From Acidobacteriota bacterium (GTDB taxonomy: Bacteria > Acidobacteriota > Terriglobia > Acidoferrales > 2-02-FULL-67-57): a stretch of 29,150 bases of DNA. The DNA lies in the NCBI GenBank assembly GCA_016210895.1, contig JACQTG010000175.1, forward strand, positions 1 through 29,150. The letters run 5' to 3'. Positions 7,872-15,457 of this stretch are shown here, one piece after another. Under the pieces are notes generated by a model, which saw nothing but the letters and a program-made list of their open reading frames with translations, searched no databases and had not been told where the DNA came from. How positions within the stretch are numbered: position 1 is the first letter of the stretch; every line of letters starts with the position of its first letter. A program made the position numbers and the translations under genes.

Positions 7872-10800
7872 CTAGAAGATGAACTTGATCCCGAACTGGG
7901 CGTTGATGGGCAGCGTCGGTCCATCCCTTCTTTCAGGGCCGCCGAACACCGAAGCCGGCAAGACCGCATTGGTCGAAAAGCCGGTGGTGGTGGAGAAGGC
8001 GTTGTTCTTGTCCATCAGGTTGAAGACCTCAAATGTGAAGCGCACCCTGGCGCGCTCCGTCCCCAGCGCGAAGGCGCGCCCGAAGCGGATGTCCCACTGG
8101 ACAAAGTCTTGGTTCCGGAACGGGAAGCGAGGGAGCAGTCTGCTACCGTCCACGGGCCGGATTTGGGCGAGGAAGAAGTTGGCGCATTGGAAGCCGTCGA
8201 TGAAGTCGACGTCCGGACAGAAGCCGAACGTTCGGTACGCGGGGTAAGCGCGTCCGCTGCGCGCAGTGATGATCGTGCTGAACTCGATGTCGGCCGGCAG
8301 GAGGAAATAGGCATAGGCGCGGAACTGATGGCGGATGTCGAGCTGGCTGCGGCCAAAATCAAGGTCCAGGTTGAACGGGTCGGAAGGGCCAAAGAACGCG
8401 TCGGCATCGCGGTCCGTGGTGGCATTGTCCTCGTTCTTGGAGAGCACGTAGTTGATTTGGAATTGGTGGCGATGGCTGTAGGTCTTCTTCACCTGGAGAA
8501 TGAAGGCGTGGTAGCGCCCCCGGCCAAAGCTGCTCAGGCCGCTGGCCCCGCCAATGACCGGATTGCCGGTAACTGGATTGATAGATTGGGGAAGGCGGCA
8601 ATTTCCCTGGACTGCGAACTGCGGACACCCTGTCGGGTTGAAGCCCCCAACCGTGCGCCCGAACGAGTCAAATGTCACGCCCGTGGGATCGATGGTGCGG
8701 TCCCAGGGAGTGCTGTTGAAGCCGCCCGTACGCAGGTTCTGCGAGCGATTATGCGTGTAAGTCCCCGAGATGCTCAGGTCAGGGACAATCTCTCGTTCCA
8801 CCCCAAACTGGAGATTGAATACGCGAGCGCTCTCCAGCTCTGGGTCGGCAAACGTGATATTAGGTGGTGGAAGCAACGGCAAAATTACAGCTGGGGCCGC
8901 TAGCGGGAGAGTGTTGGGATATGTGAGGCCGAGCCCCAAGCTGTCCATGCCGGTAAGTGGGTCGAAGGGGATAAAGGTGTCCGCCCCTCGAAAACCCATC
9001 CCGGCGAGAGTAGACGCCATGAAGATGGTCGGGAAAGGGGCGTAATAAATACCTAAGCCGCCGCGCACGAGTGTCTTTCCATCCCCCGTGGCATCCCAAG
9101 CGACACCCACGCGGGGTGCCCAGTTGTTGAAGTCGTCCGGAATGTCTTGGGGCGGCGGGCCTACCTCTTGCTCCAAAACTCCGCCCCGGATGCGCGGCTC
9201 GCCCAGGGCTACCAAGTCTCCGATAATAGGAAATTCGGGGTTGGGGTTCCACACCCCGTCCCAGCGCAGCCCCAGATTCAAGGTCAGGTGGGGCGTGACC
9301 TTCCAGCTGTCCTGGATGTAGAAGGACAGTTCATGCTGCCAGAAATCAGTCAGGGTGCCGCTCTCGATAGCATCGAAGCCGTTGATGCCAAACAGTTGCC
9401 TATAATTGGTGGGTCGGCGCGCGACAAAATCGGCCAAGCTGGCGAAATTGTAGACACCCCCCGCAAAGCCGATAAAGGCCTGGTTGGTAGCGTTCGAGTT
9501 CAGATCCACCCCGAGCTTCAGGTCGTGCTTCCCGAAGGTGCGGCTGAAGTTGTCAATGACTTGGTAACGCTGCGTGTGGCCGGTAATGGGCAAGAAAAAG
9601 CGCCGGCCGAAGGCTCCGACACCCGTGATCACAGTTTCCGGGCCGGGGCCCCGGTTGATGCGGTCTCGTCTTTCGCGTGAGTAGGCGAACCGGGCCTCAT
9701 TGACGGTGAGGGGGTTGATGACCGTGGTCACGGATTGCAGGAAGGCAGGGCCTTCGTTGACAAAGTTCTCAAAGTTGGAGTCGGCGGCGTTGCCAACAAA
9801 GATCTGGCTCCGGCCGCCGGTAAAATTGTCCGTCTCGTTCCGGGTGTAATTGGCGCGCGAGGTGCCGTGGGTGTTACTCGTAATCTGATAATCGACGCGC
9901 AGAAATGGCGCCCGCAGGTCCTGCCTTTGTGTGCTGCCGCCCACCTCGTCTTGAAGATTAGCAATCCCCAATTCGGGTACCGCTACGCCACTCACATCTT
10001 GCTCGAAAGCAGTGCCCAAGGGCCCCGCCTGTTCCTGGGCGTCAATGGCAAAAAACAAGAACAGCTTATCGCGCACAATAGGCCCGCCGATGGTCCCCCC
10101 AAACTGGTGCCGGGTGTTGAACGGTGGGGGAATAACCTGACCGGGCAGCGCCGGCACGGAGTTATCTCCAAAGAAGCTGTTGGATTGGAAAAACCAGTGG
10201 ACGCTCCCATGCCAGTCGTTGGTCCCCGACTTGGTGACCACGTTGATGAGGCCGCCGGTGGCGTGGCCGAACTCGGCCGAGAAGCCCGTTTCGCGCACCT
10301 GGAATTCCTGCACGGCATCCTGCGGGAAAGTAAAGTTCTTGGTCTCGAGCGACCCGAACCACTCCCCAAAGAAGCCGTCGCGGTTGTCCACGCCATCGAT
10401 GATTAAGCCTGTATATTCGCCCTGCTGGCCGCCTAGGCGAACCGGCGACCGCAGCCCAGGCGTGGTATCGCCGGTGCCAGCTAAACTGACAAAATCGCGG
10501 AAGTCACGGCCGCTGATGGGCAGCTGTTCGACGTAAACCTGGCTGACCACATTCTTTTCCAGGGCGTCGCTGCGGTCGATCAGACCCGCCTCTGCGGTCA
10601 CGTCAACCGTCTGGCCGACCGCCGCGACTTGCAGATTGATGTCCTGGATTAATTCTTGCCCAACCGCCAGGCGCACGCCCCGCACAATGGAAGTGGCAAA
10701 GCCGCTGACCGAGACCTCCATGCGGTATTCGCCCGGCGACAGCAACGGCGCCGAGAAGCGGCCGTCCGTGCCGGAAGTTAACTCCCGCTCAGTCCCGGTA

Positions 10801-10970
10801 GCGACATGGATGATCTTGATGGCGGCGCCGGGGACGACCGCACCGCTCGGATCATACACCGTCCCCGTGATGGCGCCCTTCTCCAGCGTCTGGCCCACCG
10901 CCGACGCAGCAAAAACAAGCACCATCGAAAGCACAACAACCGCGCCCGCATTCTTAACCCTTAGCGCCAT
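7872..10970 (-). CDS. TonB-dependent receptor with carboxypeptidase-regulatory-like domain (Oar type)
   Basis: Predicted outer-membrane TonB-dependent transporter of 1032 residues. The start is the ATG at 10970 (MALRVKNAGAVVVLSMVLVF), chosen because a perfect AGGAGG sits 6 bases upstream. The frame is open 33 codons further but lies in the mRNA leader. The signal peptide ends near AVGQ. A CarboxypepD_reg-like beta-sandwich follows (GAITGTVYDPSGAVVPGA to GFATSI, about residues 28-105). A plug region comes next (QLPISGRDFRDF, LIIDGVDN, then GLINVVTKSGTN). A long beta-barrel ends in FGIKFIF, with the C-terminal Phe used for outer-membrane insertion. Substrate is unknown; such Acidobacterial receptors are thought to take up oligosaccharides or other large ligands. 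It is divergent from the nucleoside locus but no shared operator is evident. Confidence 0.93.
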   Translation of the reverse strand: MALRVKNAGAVVVLSMVLVFAASAVGQTLEKGAITGTVYDPSGAVVPGAAIKIIHVATGTERELTSGTDGRFSAPLLSPGEYRMEVSVSGFATSIVRGVRLAVGQELIQDINLQVAAVGQTVDVTAEAGLIDRSDALEKNVVSQVYVEQLPISGRDFRDFVSLAGTGDTTPGLRSPVRLGGQQGEYTGLIIDGVDNRDGFFGEWFGSLETKNFTFPQDAVQEFQVRETGFSAEFGHATGGLINVVTKSGTNDWHGSVHWFFQSNSFFGDNSVPALPGQVIPPPFNTRHQFGGTIGGPIVRDKLFLFFAIDAQEQAGPLGTAFEQDVSGVAVPELGIANLQDEVGGSTQRQDLRAPFLRVDYQITSNTHGTSRANYTRNETDNFTGGRSQIFVGNAADSNFENFVNEGPAFLQSVTTVINPLTVNEARFAYSRERRDRINRGPGPETVITGVGAFGRRFFLPITGHTQRYQVIDNFSRTFGKHDLKLGVDLNSNATNQAFIGFAGGVYNFASLADFVARRPTNYRQLFGINGFDAIESGTLTDFWQHELSFYIQDSWKVTPHLTLNLGLRWDGVWNPNPEFPIIGDLVALGEPRIRGGVLEQEVGPPPQDIPDDFNNWAPRVGVAWDATGDGKTLVRGGLGIYYAPFPTIFMASTLAGMGFRGADTFIPFDPLTGMDSLGLGLTYPNTLPLAAPAVILPLLPPPNITFADPELESARVFNLQFGVEREIVPDLSISGTYTHNRSQNLRTGGFNSTPWDRTIDPTGVTFDSFGRTVGGFNPTGCPQFAVQGNCRLPQSINPVTGNPVIGGASGLSSFGRGRYHAFILQVKKTYSHRHQFQINYVLSKNEDNATTDRDADAFFGPSDPFNLDLDFGRSQLDIRHQFRAYAYFLLPADIEFSTIITARSGRAYPAYRTFGFCPDVDFIDGFQCANFFLAQIRPVDGSRLLPRFPFRNQDFVQWDIRFGRAFALGTERARVRFTFEVFNLMDKNNAFSTTTGFSTNAVLPASVFGGPERRDGPTLPINAQFGIKFIF

Positions 10971-10976
10971 TGGCAT

Positions 10977-11072
10977 CCTCCTCAGGAGCCGGAACTGCCG
11001 GGTTGCCAGAAAAGACGAACCCCCGCACAGAAACCTGGGGGAAATCCTGCGGCATGCTGTCTCTTTCAAATC
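10977..11072 (-). promoter_or_regulatory. Structured mRNA leader of the TonB receptor with SD-masking hairpin
   Basis: From the predicted start (about 11072) to the AUG there are about 100 nt. CTCC-TGA-GGAG (10988-10978) folds over the AGGAGG ribosome site (10982-10977). Upstream, two short stems exclude each other: CCCCC/GGGGG (11041-11037 with 11024-11020) and CCGCA/TGCGG (11052-11048 with 11027-11023). It matches no riboswitch class I recognise. Translational control is an inference and short stems may be chance. Confidence 0.35.
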
Positions 11073-11078
11073 GCGCGG

Positions 11079-11107
11079 ATTCTACGCAGGCCGGCGCCCA
11101 CTGTCAA
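11079..11107 (-). promoter_or_regulatory. Strong sigma-70 promoter of the TonB receptor
   Basis: On the - strand TTGACA (11107-11102), exactly 17 bases, TAGAAT (11084-11079). A run of eight T just upstream of the -35 resembles an UP element. This is the best vegetative promoter in the window and implies high receptor expression. Confidence 0.8.
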
Positions 11108-11197
11108 CAAAAAAAACGGAGTCCCTGCCCCCTTCCGGCTCCATCGCCAAAAGGCGGGACAACCCCAGGTTTTTGTAGTTTTCCGCGCCAGTTGGCT

Positions 11198-11203
11198 TAG
11201 ACT
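11198..11203 (+). promoter_or_regulatory. Possible -10 element for the PfkB operon
   Basis: TAGACT, with a poorly placed TTGTAG (11173-11178) 19 bases upstream. It predicts a start near 11210 and a ~13-nt leader before the ATG at 11223 without a Shine-Dalgarno. An inverted repeat CGCC-AAAA-GGCG lies at 11145-11156 and could be an operator, but no regulator gene is nearby. Confidence 0.3.
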
Positions 11204-11222
11204 TGTGTTCCCCTGCCTGACC

Positions 11223-12257
11223 ATGAGGGCGAATAATTCCAACCAGCCAACTGTGGTCGTCCTGGGCGACATCAACGTGGATGTCTTCGCCTTGCTCGAC
11301 GGGCCCCCCACCCTGGGCGGCGACTGTCTTTCCCAGAAGCTCGAACTGCATTGTGGGGGCGTGGGAGCGAATACGGCTCTGGCTTTGGCCAAGTGGGGGA
11401 CATCGGTCCGACTGGTGGGCTCGACAGGCCGGGATTGGTTCGGAGACCACGTTCTGGATGTTCTTCGCTCATGGGGGGTGGACGTCTCTTTCGTACAGCG
11501 GGTCGAGCGAGCCCTGACCGGCCTGATCTTGGTTGCGGTAAGCCCAGACGGCCAGCGGACTATGTTCGGCAGCCGCGCGGCCAATGCCGAATGGGAGAAC
11601 TCGCTCGAGACTGCCCTCTGCCTGCGGAGCGCCCACGCCCTGCATCTGGTAGGCTACAGCTTCCTCACCCCCGCCGTAGCGGAGGTGGCGCAGGGACTGC
11701 TCCGCAGGGCCCACCGCCTCAAAATCCCGGTTTCGCTCGACGTCGGCATGGCCGCGAGTCGGCGGATTCCCTCCACCATCTTGCACGCCGCTTCGAGGCT
11801 CGGTATCCTGTTTGCCACCTTGGACGAAGCCACCGCGCTCACGGGGCAGGCAGACAGCCGAGACGCGTTCGAAGCCCTGGAGAAGTCTGGCGTACGCGAA
11901 GTGGTCGTGAAACTCGGGGATGCGGGCTGCCTGGTCCGCGACGAAGGTCAGCTACGCCAGGCCCCCGCTTTTCCCGTCCGGGCCACCGACACCACCGGCG
12001 CCGGCGACGCCTTTACGGCAGCGTTTCTTCGCGCCCGGCTGCGCGACTGGCCAAAAGCCGAAGCGGCTTTGCTGGCCAACGCGGCCGGCGCCGCGGCGGC
12101 GGCGGTGGTGGGAGCCGGCGAGCAGTTGCCCGGCCCGGAAAACATTCTGCCGTTGCTGAACGCCAGCCGCCTCTCCTCCGAGTGGGAGCGCGTGCGGAAG
12201 AGTGTTCTTGCGCGCAGCAGGGTAGAATCTCGTCGAGCCGGCCCGGCCGGCTTTTAA
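11223..12257 (+). CDS. PfkB-family carbohydrate (pentose or nucleoside) kinase
   Basis: Cytoplasmic ATP-dependent sugar kinase of the ribokinase/PfkB family, 344 residues. Both family signatures are visible. The N-terminal glycine-rich one is LHCGGVGANTALALAKWG. The C-terminal one is DTTGAGDAFTAAFL, whose last Asp (about residue 262) is the catalytic base. The ATG at 11223 is preferred over GTG 11205 because the family begins a few residues before VVVLGDINVD. No Shine-Dalgarno is seen. It is followed at 10 bases by a BtpA/SgcQ-like gene whose ribosome site overlaps this stop, then by a nucleoside hydrolase. Context suggests phosphorylation of ribose, deoxyribose or a nucleoside. The exact substrate cannot be read from sequence. 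It is clearly different from the second PfkB kinase in the locus (rbsK). Confidence 0.87.
   Translation: MRANNSNQPTVVVLGDINVDVFALLDGPPTLGGDCLSQKLELHCGGVGANTALALAKWGTSVRLVGSTGRDWFGDHVLDVLRSWGVDVSFVQRVERALTGLILVAVSPDGQRTMFGSRAANAEWENSLETALCLRSAHALHLVGYSFLTPAVAEVAQGLLRRAHRLKIPVSLDVGMAASRRIPSTILHAASRLGILFATLDEATALTGQADSRDAFEALEKSGVREVVVKLGDAGCLVRDEGQLRQAPAFPVRATDTTGAGDAFTAAFLRARLRDWPKAEAALLANAAGAAAAAVVGAGEQLPGPENILPLLNASRLSSEWERVRKSVLARSRVESRRAGPAGF
12223..12228 (+). promoter_or_regulatory. Possible internal -10 before btpA-like gene
   Basis: TAGAAT, the same hexamer as in the TonB and ASPIC promoters, 39 bases before the ATG at 12268 and inside the end of the kinase gene. No good -35 is present at 16-18 bp, so this is weak support. 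Confidence 0.2.
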
Positions 12258-12267
12258 GGAGGTCAAG

Positions 12268-13143
12268 ATGCCATCAGCACCCCAGTGGAAGCAGGACATG
12301 GACCGTCCCCGCTTGCGGTCGCTGGAGCAGCTTTTCGGAGTCCCCAAACCAGTGATCGGGATGGTGCACCTGTGGCCGCTGCCCGGAGCCCCAGGGTATA
12401 CGGGCTACGGGATGCGCACAATCATCGACCATGCCGTGCGGGATGCCGAGACGTTAATGCAAGCCGGGGTGAACGGCCTCATCGTGGAAAACATGTGGGA
12501 CCTGCCCTACTACGTCGGTACCGCAGTCAGACCCGAGGCCATGACCGCGCAGGCCGTGGCCGCCGCGGAAGTCGTGAAGAACGCCTCCGTGCCTGTGGGC
12601 ATCAATGTCATCCACAACGGGGGCGTGGTCTGCTTATCGATCGCCGTGGCCGCTGGAGCCAAGTTCATCCGTGTCTGCATTCTGACGGGCTCTCGCCTGT
12701 GGGACACCGGCGAGATTGACCACGGGTGTGCCGCTGACCTCGTCCGCAAGCGCAAGGAACTCTATGCCGAAAACATTCACCTCTTCGCGGATGTCGACAA
12801 GAAACATTCCATTTCCTTTCCGGGACTCGATCTGGCCACCCATATCGAGTGGTGTGAATTCTACGGGGCCGATGCCCTGATCGTAACCGGCCGGATGACC
12901 GGGGCGCCTCCCGAGCGCGAGACGGTCCGCGAGGCCCGTCGCCTGGCCACCCGACCCCTTCTGGTGGGCAGCGGCAGCAACGAAGAGAACATCGCCGCCT
13001 TTTTACAGCACGCCGACGGGGTGATCGTCGGCTCGAGTTTGAAGAAAGATGGGGTGATGGAAAACCCCGTCGATTTGGAACGCGCCCGCCGCTTCGTGAA
13101 TGTGGTCCGAGCCATGCGGGAGACTGCAACCGCTCGATTGTGA
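12268..13143 (+). CDS. BtpA/SgcQ family TIM-barrel protein
   Basis: A 291-residue cytoplasmic protein of the BtpA/SgcQ family. It shows the family landmarks: PVIGMVHLWPLPGAPGY near the start, AGVNGLIVENMWDLPYY, GINVIHNGG, and the phosphate-binding-like end of the barrel LLVGSGSNEENI followed by DGVIVGSSLKKDG. Cyanobacterial BtpA is linked to photosystem I accumulation, while enterobacterial SgcQ sits in a sugar operon. No photosynthesis gene is here, so a role in sugar or nucleoside metabolism fits better (inference). The start is firm: AAGGAGG overlaps the upstream TAA, 5 bases before ATG. Translational coupling to the kinase is likely. Confidence 0.88.
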   Translation: MPSAPQWKQDMDRPRLRSLEQLFGVPKPVIGMVHLWPLPGAPGYTGYGMRTIIDHAVRDAETLMQAGVNGLIVENMWDLPYYVGTAVRPEAMTAQAVAAAEVVKNASVPVGINVIHNGGVVCLSIAVAAGAKFIRVCILTGSRLWDTGEIDHGCAADLVRKRKELYAENIHLFADVDKKHSISFPGLDLATHIEWCEFYGADALIVTGRMTGAPPERETVREARRLATRPLLVGSGSNEENIAAFLQHADGVIVGSSLKKDGVMENPVDLERARRFVNVVRAMRETATARL

Positions 13144-13191
13144 ACCCCCCTCACCGTTGTCGAGCGAGGTAGCTCGGCACTTCAGTTTCAG

Positions 13192-13200
13192 TGCTAAAGT
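13192..13200 (+). promoter_or_regulatory. Extended -10 promoter for nucleoside hydrolase 1
   Basis: TGCTAAAGT fits TGn plus TAnnnT. Predicted start is near 13207, with a ~17-nt leader containing AGGGAGG. A small inverted repeat CGAGC/GCTCG (13161-13176) lies just upstream. The 80-base gap to btpA allows independent expression. Confidence 0.4.
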
Positions 13201-13223
13201 ATGTCCTCCCCAGGGAGGCCAGA

Positions 13224-14273
13224 ATGTGGACAATCGCGCGCAGGTGGGTTGTCTTGGCGCTCGGGCTTCTCGTGCTCCCGGCGACTTGCCTTTCGGGTGA
13301 ACCACGGAAGGTCATCATTGATACCGACCCCGGCACGGACGACGCCCTGGCCCTGCTGCTCGCGATGAACTCGCCCGAATTGGAAGTTCAAGCGGTGACG
13401 GTAGTCCCGGGCAACGTACCCTTGTCCCAGGGTGTGGAGAATGCCCTGAAAGTGGCGTCCCTGGCCGACCGCTGCGATATTCCGGTGGCGGCAGGGGCGG
13501 GGCGGCCGTTGGCCCAAACGCTGGTCACAGCCGAGCTCTGGCACGGCCAGAATGGACTGGGCGGGGTGGTGCTGCCTCCCGCCCAATGCGCCGTGGACCC
13601 ACGTTTCGGGCCGGATCTGGTTATCGAGCTCATCCACAAGCAGCCGGGCGAGATCACCTTGTTGCCCATTGGACCCCTGACCAACATCGCGCTGGCGGTG
13701 CTGAAGGACCCGTCTATTGTTGGCCTGGTAAGGGAAGTGATTCTGATGGGGGGATCGCTTTCCGGAGGCAACGTGACCGCCGCGGCCGAGTTCAACATCT
13801 ACAACGATCCGGAGGCAGCGCAGATTGTATTCACGGCGGGTTGGCGGGTGACCATGGCGGGGCTGGACGTGGGAAACATGACCATATTCACCCGAAAACA
13901 CTTGGCCCAGCTAGCAGGCCACCGGGGACCGCAGGCTGCCTTTGCCCGCGCCGTGCTGGAATACCTGATGAATCTGGCCGAGTCGTTCGGGTTTCCGGGC
14001 ACCCCCGTCTACGATCCTCTTGCGGTGGGGGTCGCCATAGACGGCACGTTGGTCACGACCCGACCCCTGCGCGTGGATGTGGAGACGCGCGGCGAGCACA
14101 CCCGCGGCGAAACCGTAGCCCACCGGTATGGCTTTGTGGAACGCAAGGTAAGAAAGGGAGACCGGTACGTGGTCGAAGGCCTCGACCCGGTGGAGCCCAA
14201 TGCCGAGGTCTGCGTGGGGGTGGAAGCGGAACGATTCCTGCAGTTGTTTATCGAACGCCTCCGGGCCCAGTAG
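13224..14273 (+). CDS. Nucleoside hydrolase, exported
   Basis: Predicted inosine-uridine-preferring type nucleoside N-ribohydrolase, splitting nucleosides into base and ribose. 349 residues from ATG 13224, selected because GGGAGG lies about 5 bases upstream and a signal peptide follows (WTIARRWVVLALGLLVLPAT). GTG 13191 is in frame but precedes the ribosome site. The family calcium-binding motif is intact: DTDPGTDD at residues 33-40, and later a PIGPLTNIAL motif, an MGGS motif and EFNIYNDPEAA. Most characterised nucleoside hydrolases are cytoplasmic, so the N-terminal signal is notable; the Cys22 context is not a good lipobox. It ends 6 bases from the convergent second nucleoside hydrolase. 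Confidence 0.92.
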   Translation: MWTIARRWVVLALGLLVLPATCLSGEPRKVIIDTDPGTDDALALLLAMNSPELEVQAVTVVPGNVPLSQGVENALKVASLADRCDIPVAAGAGRPLAQTLVTAELWHGQNGLGGVVLPPAQCAVDPRFGPDLVIELIHKQPGEITLLPIGPLTNIALAVLKDPSIVGLVREVILMGGSLSGGNVTAAAEFNIYNDPEAAQIVFTAGWRVTMAGLDVGNMTIFTRKHLAQLAGHRGPQAAFARAVLEYLMNLAESFGFPGTPVYDPLAVGVAIDGTLVTTRPLRVDVETRGEHTRGETVAHRYGFVERKVRKGDRYVVEGLDPVEPNAEVCVGVEAERFLQLFIERLRAQ

Positions 14274-14279
14274 GACGGT

Positions 14280-15377
14280 TCACGGGCGCGGAGACGGACC
14301 CATCATCAAATCCAGAAAAGTCCGGTAGAACCTGTCCAGAGTCACTTCTCGGATGACAGTGACGCGCTGCTCACCCAGCCCCGGGTTGGCCCCTTCCGCC
14401 CAGGTCAATGTATCTCCGTAGCCGGCTCCGTGGTCGATGTCGACGTCCATGTAGACGGTCTCTGTCCGCGTGACAATGCTCGGGTCAAGCCAGGCAACCG
14501 CCGCCAGCTCATCCCACATATATTCCTCATCGGCCCACCGGGCCAGGTATTGGGCCACCGGTGTCTGGCTCTTGCCGATTTGTTCAACCAGGGCCTCGGT
14601 GAGCCTGGTTTGGATGGAGATATCGACGGGGGTGACTGTGATCTTGCGCCAGGGCGCGCGCAAGACAATATGCGCGGCCTCTGGGTCCCACCAAAAATTG
14701 AACTCTCGACGACTGGAGAGAGCAAAGGCAAAGCCTTCCGGGTTGATGCTCCCTCCCATCACGACAAGCTCTCCTGCCAGTTCGGGTACCTTGGGGTCCA
14801 AGCTGATGGCGAGGGCTAGATTCGTTAACGGCCCCCCGGCGTAGATTGTCACTTCACCCGGATAGCGCCGGAGCATCCGAATGATGAAGTGGGCCGCATC
14901 TTCGTCGAGGGGTCGGGTGACGGGATCCCCTTCCGGCAACCGCGGCACTTCAAACGGCCCGGAATACCGGTCCCGGTTCCAAGCTCCCTCATAGCCCGCC
15001 ACTCCGGCCTCGTTCCAGGCGCCTTGGTAGCGAACCCGACCGTAGAGTTTCTCCCGGCGCGCTGTTTCCTCCTTGCTGTTGATCAAGGGGAAGACCGCAC
15101 CCGGGACGACAGGAACCTCCGTCCGCCCGATGAGCTCGAGCAACCGCAGGGTATGAGCCACTTCTTCGTCGCGCCACTGGTCACCGCTGACTACGGTAAT
15201 GCCCAGGGGCTCGACCTGCGGCGACTGGAGGAACACCAGAACCGCCTGAAGATCAGTCGTCGCCGGCCCACGACAGTCCTGGTCGATGATCACCTTGCGT
15301 TTTCCTTCCGCTGCCACCGGCAAGACCACGAAAGCCAGGGCCAGCACGAACAGCAAAGCCTGAAGCTTTCTATTCAT
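14280..15377 (-). CDS. Divergent nucleoside hydrolase, exported
   Basis: A second nucleoside hydrolase-fold protein, 365 residues from ATG 15377 (GGGAGG 5 bases upstream). Its signal peptide is MNRKLQALLFVLALAFVVLP. It keeps the fold landmarks YAGGPLTNLALAISLDP, LVVMGGSINPEG and EFNFWWDPEAAHIVL. The canonical DTDxxxDD calcium site is replaced by DQDCRGPATTD (residues 32-42): the first two Asp are kept, the loop is three residues longer and the DD pair becomes TD. Similar DQD variants occur in Acidobacterial annotated nucleoside hydrolases as I recall, so this looks like a subfamily, not decay. Substrate preference may differ. It is last in an operon after rbsK and the sugar transporter. Confidence 0.87.
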   Translation of the reverse strand: MNRKLQALLFVLALAFVVLPVAAEGKRKVIIDQDCRGPATTDLQAVLVFLQSPQVEPLGITVVSGDQWRDEEVAHTLRLLELIGRTEVPVVPGAVFPLINSKEETARREKLYGRVRYQGAWNEAGVAGYEGAWNRDRYSGPFEVPRLPEGDPVTRPLDEDAAHFIIRMLRRYPGEVTIYAGGPLTNLALAISLDPKVPELAGELVVMGGSINPEGFAFALSSRREFNFWWDPEAAHIVLRAPWRKITVTPVDISIQTRLTEALVEQIGKSQTPVAQYLARWADEEYMWDELAAVAWLDPSIVTRTETVYMDVDIDHGAGYGDTLTWAEGANPGLGEQRVTVIREVTLDRFYRTFLDLMMGPSPRP

Positions 15378-15457
15378 GACTGCCTCCCTTGCGACAAGCG
15401 CACGCACAAGTTGATGGTTCGGGGCAGAAGCGTCATTCTCCGAACCTCCGTGCCAGG

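Noticed and set aside
7821..8903. 360-codon + strand frame, plus further + frames up to 10406
   Set aside because: All are antisense to the TonB receptor, which has signal peptide, plug, barrel and C-terminal Phe.
10971..11069. 33-codon N-terminal extension of the TonB receptor
   Set aside because: It lies in the mRNA leader before a perfect ribosome site. The signal peptide begins only at the ATG at 10970, so the extension is untranslated.
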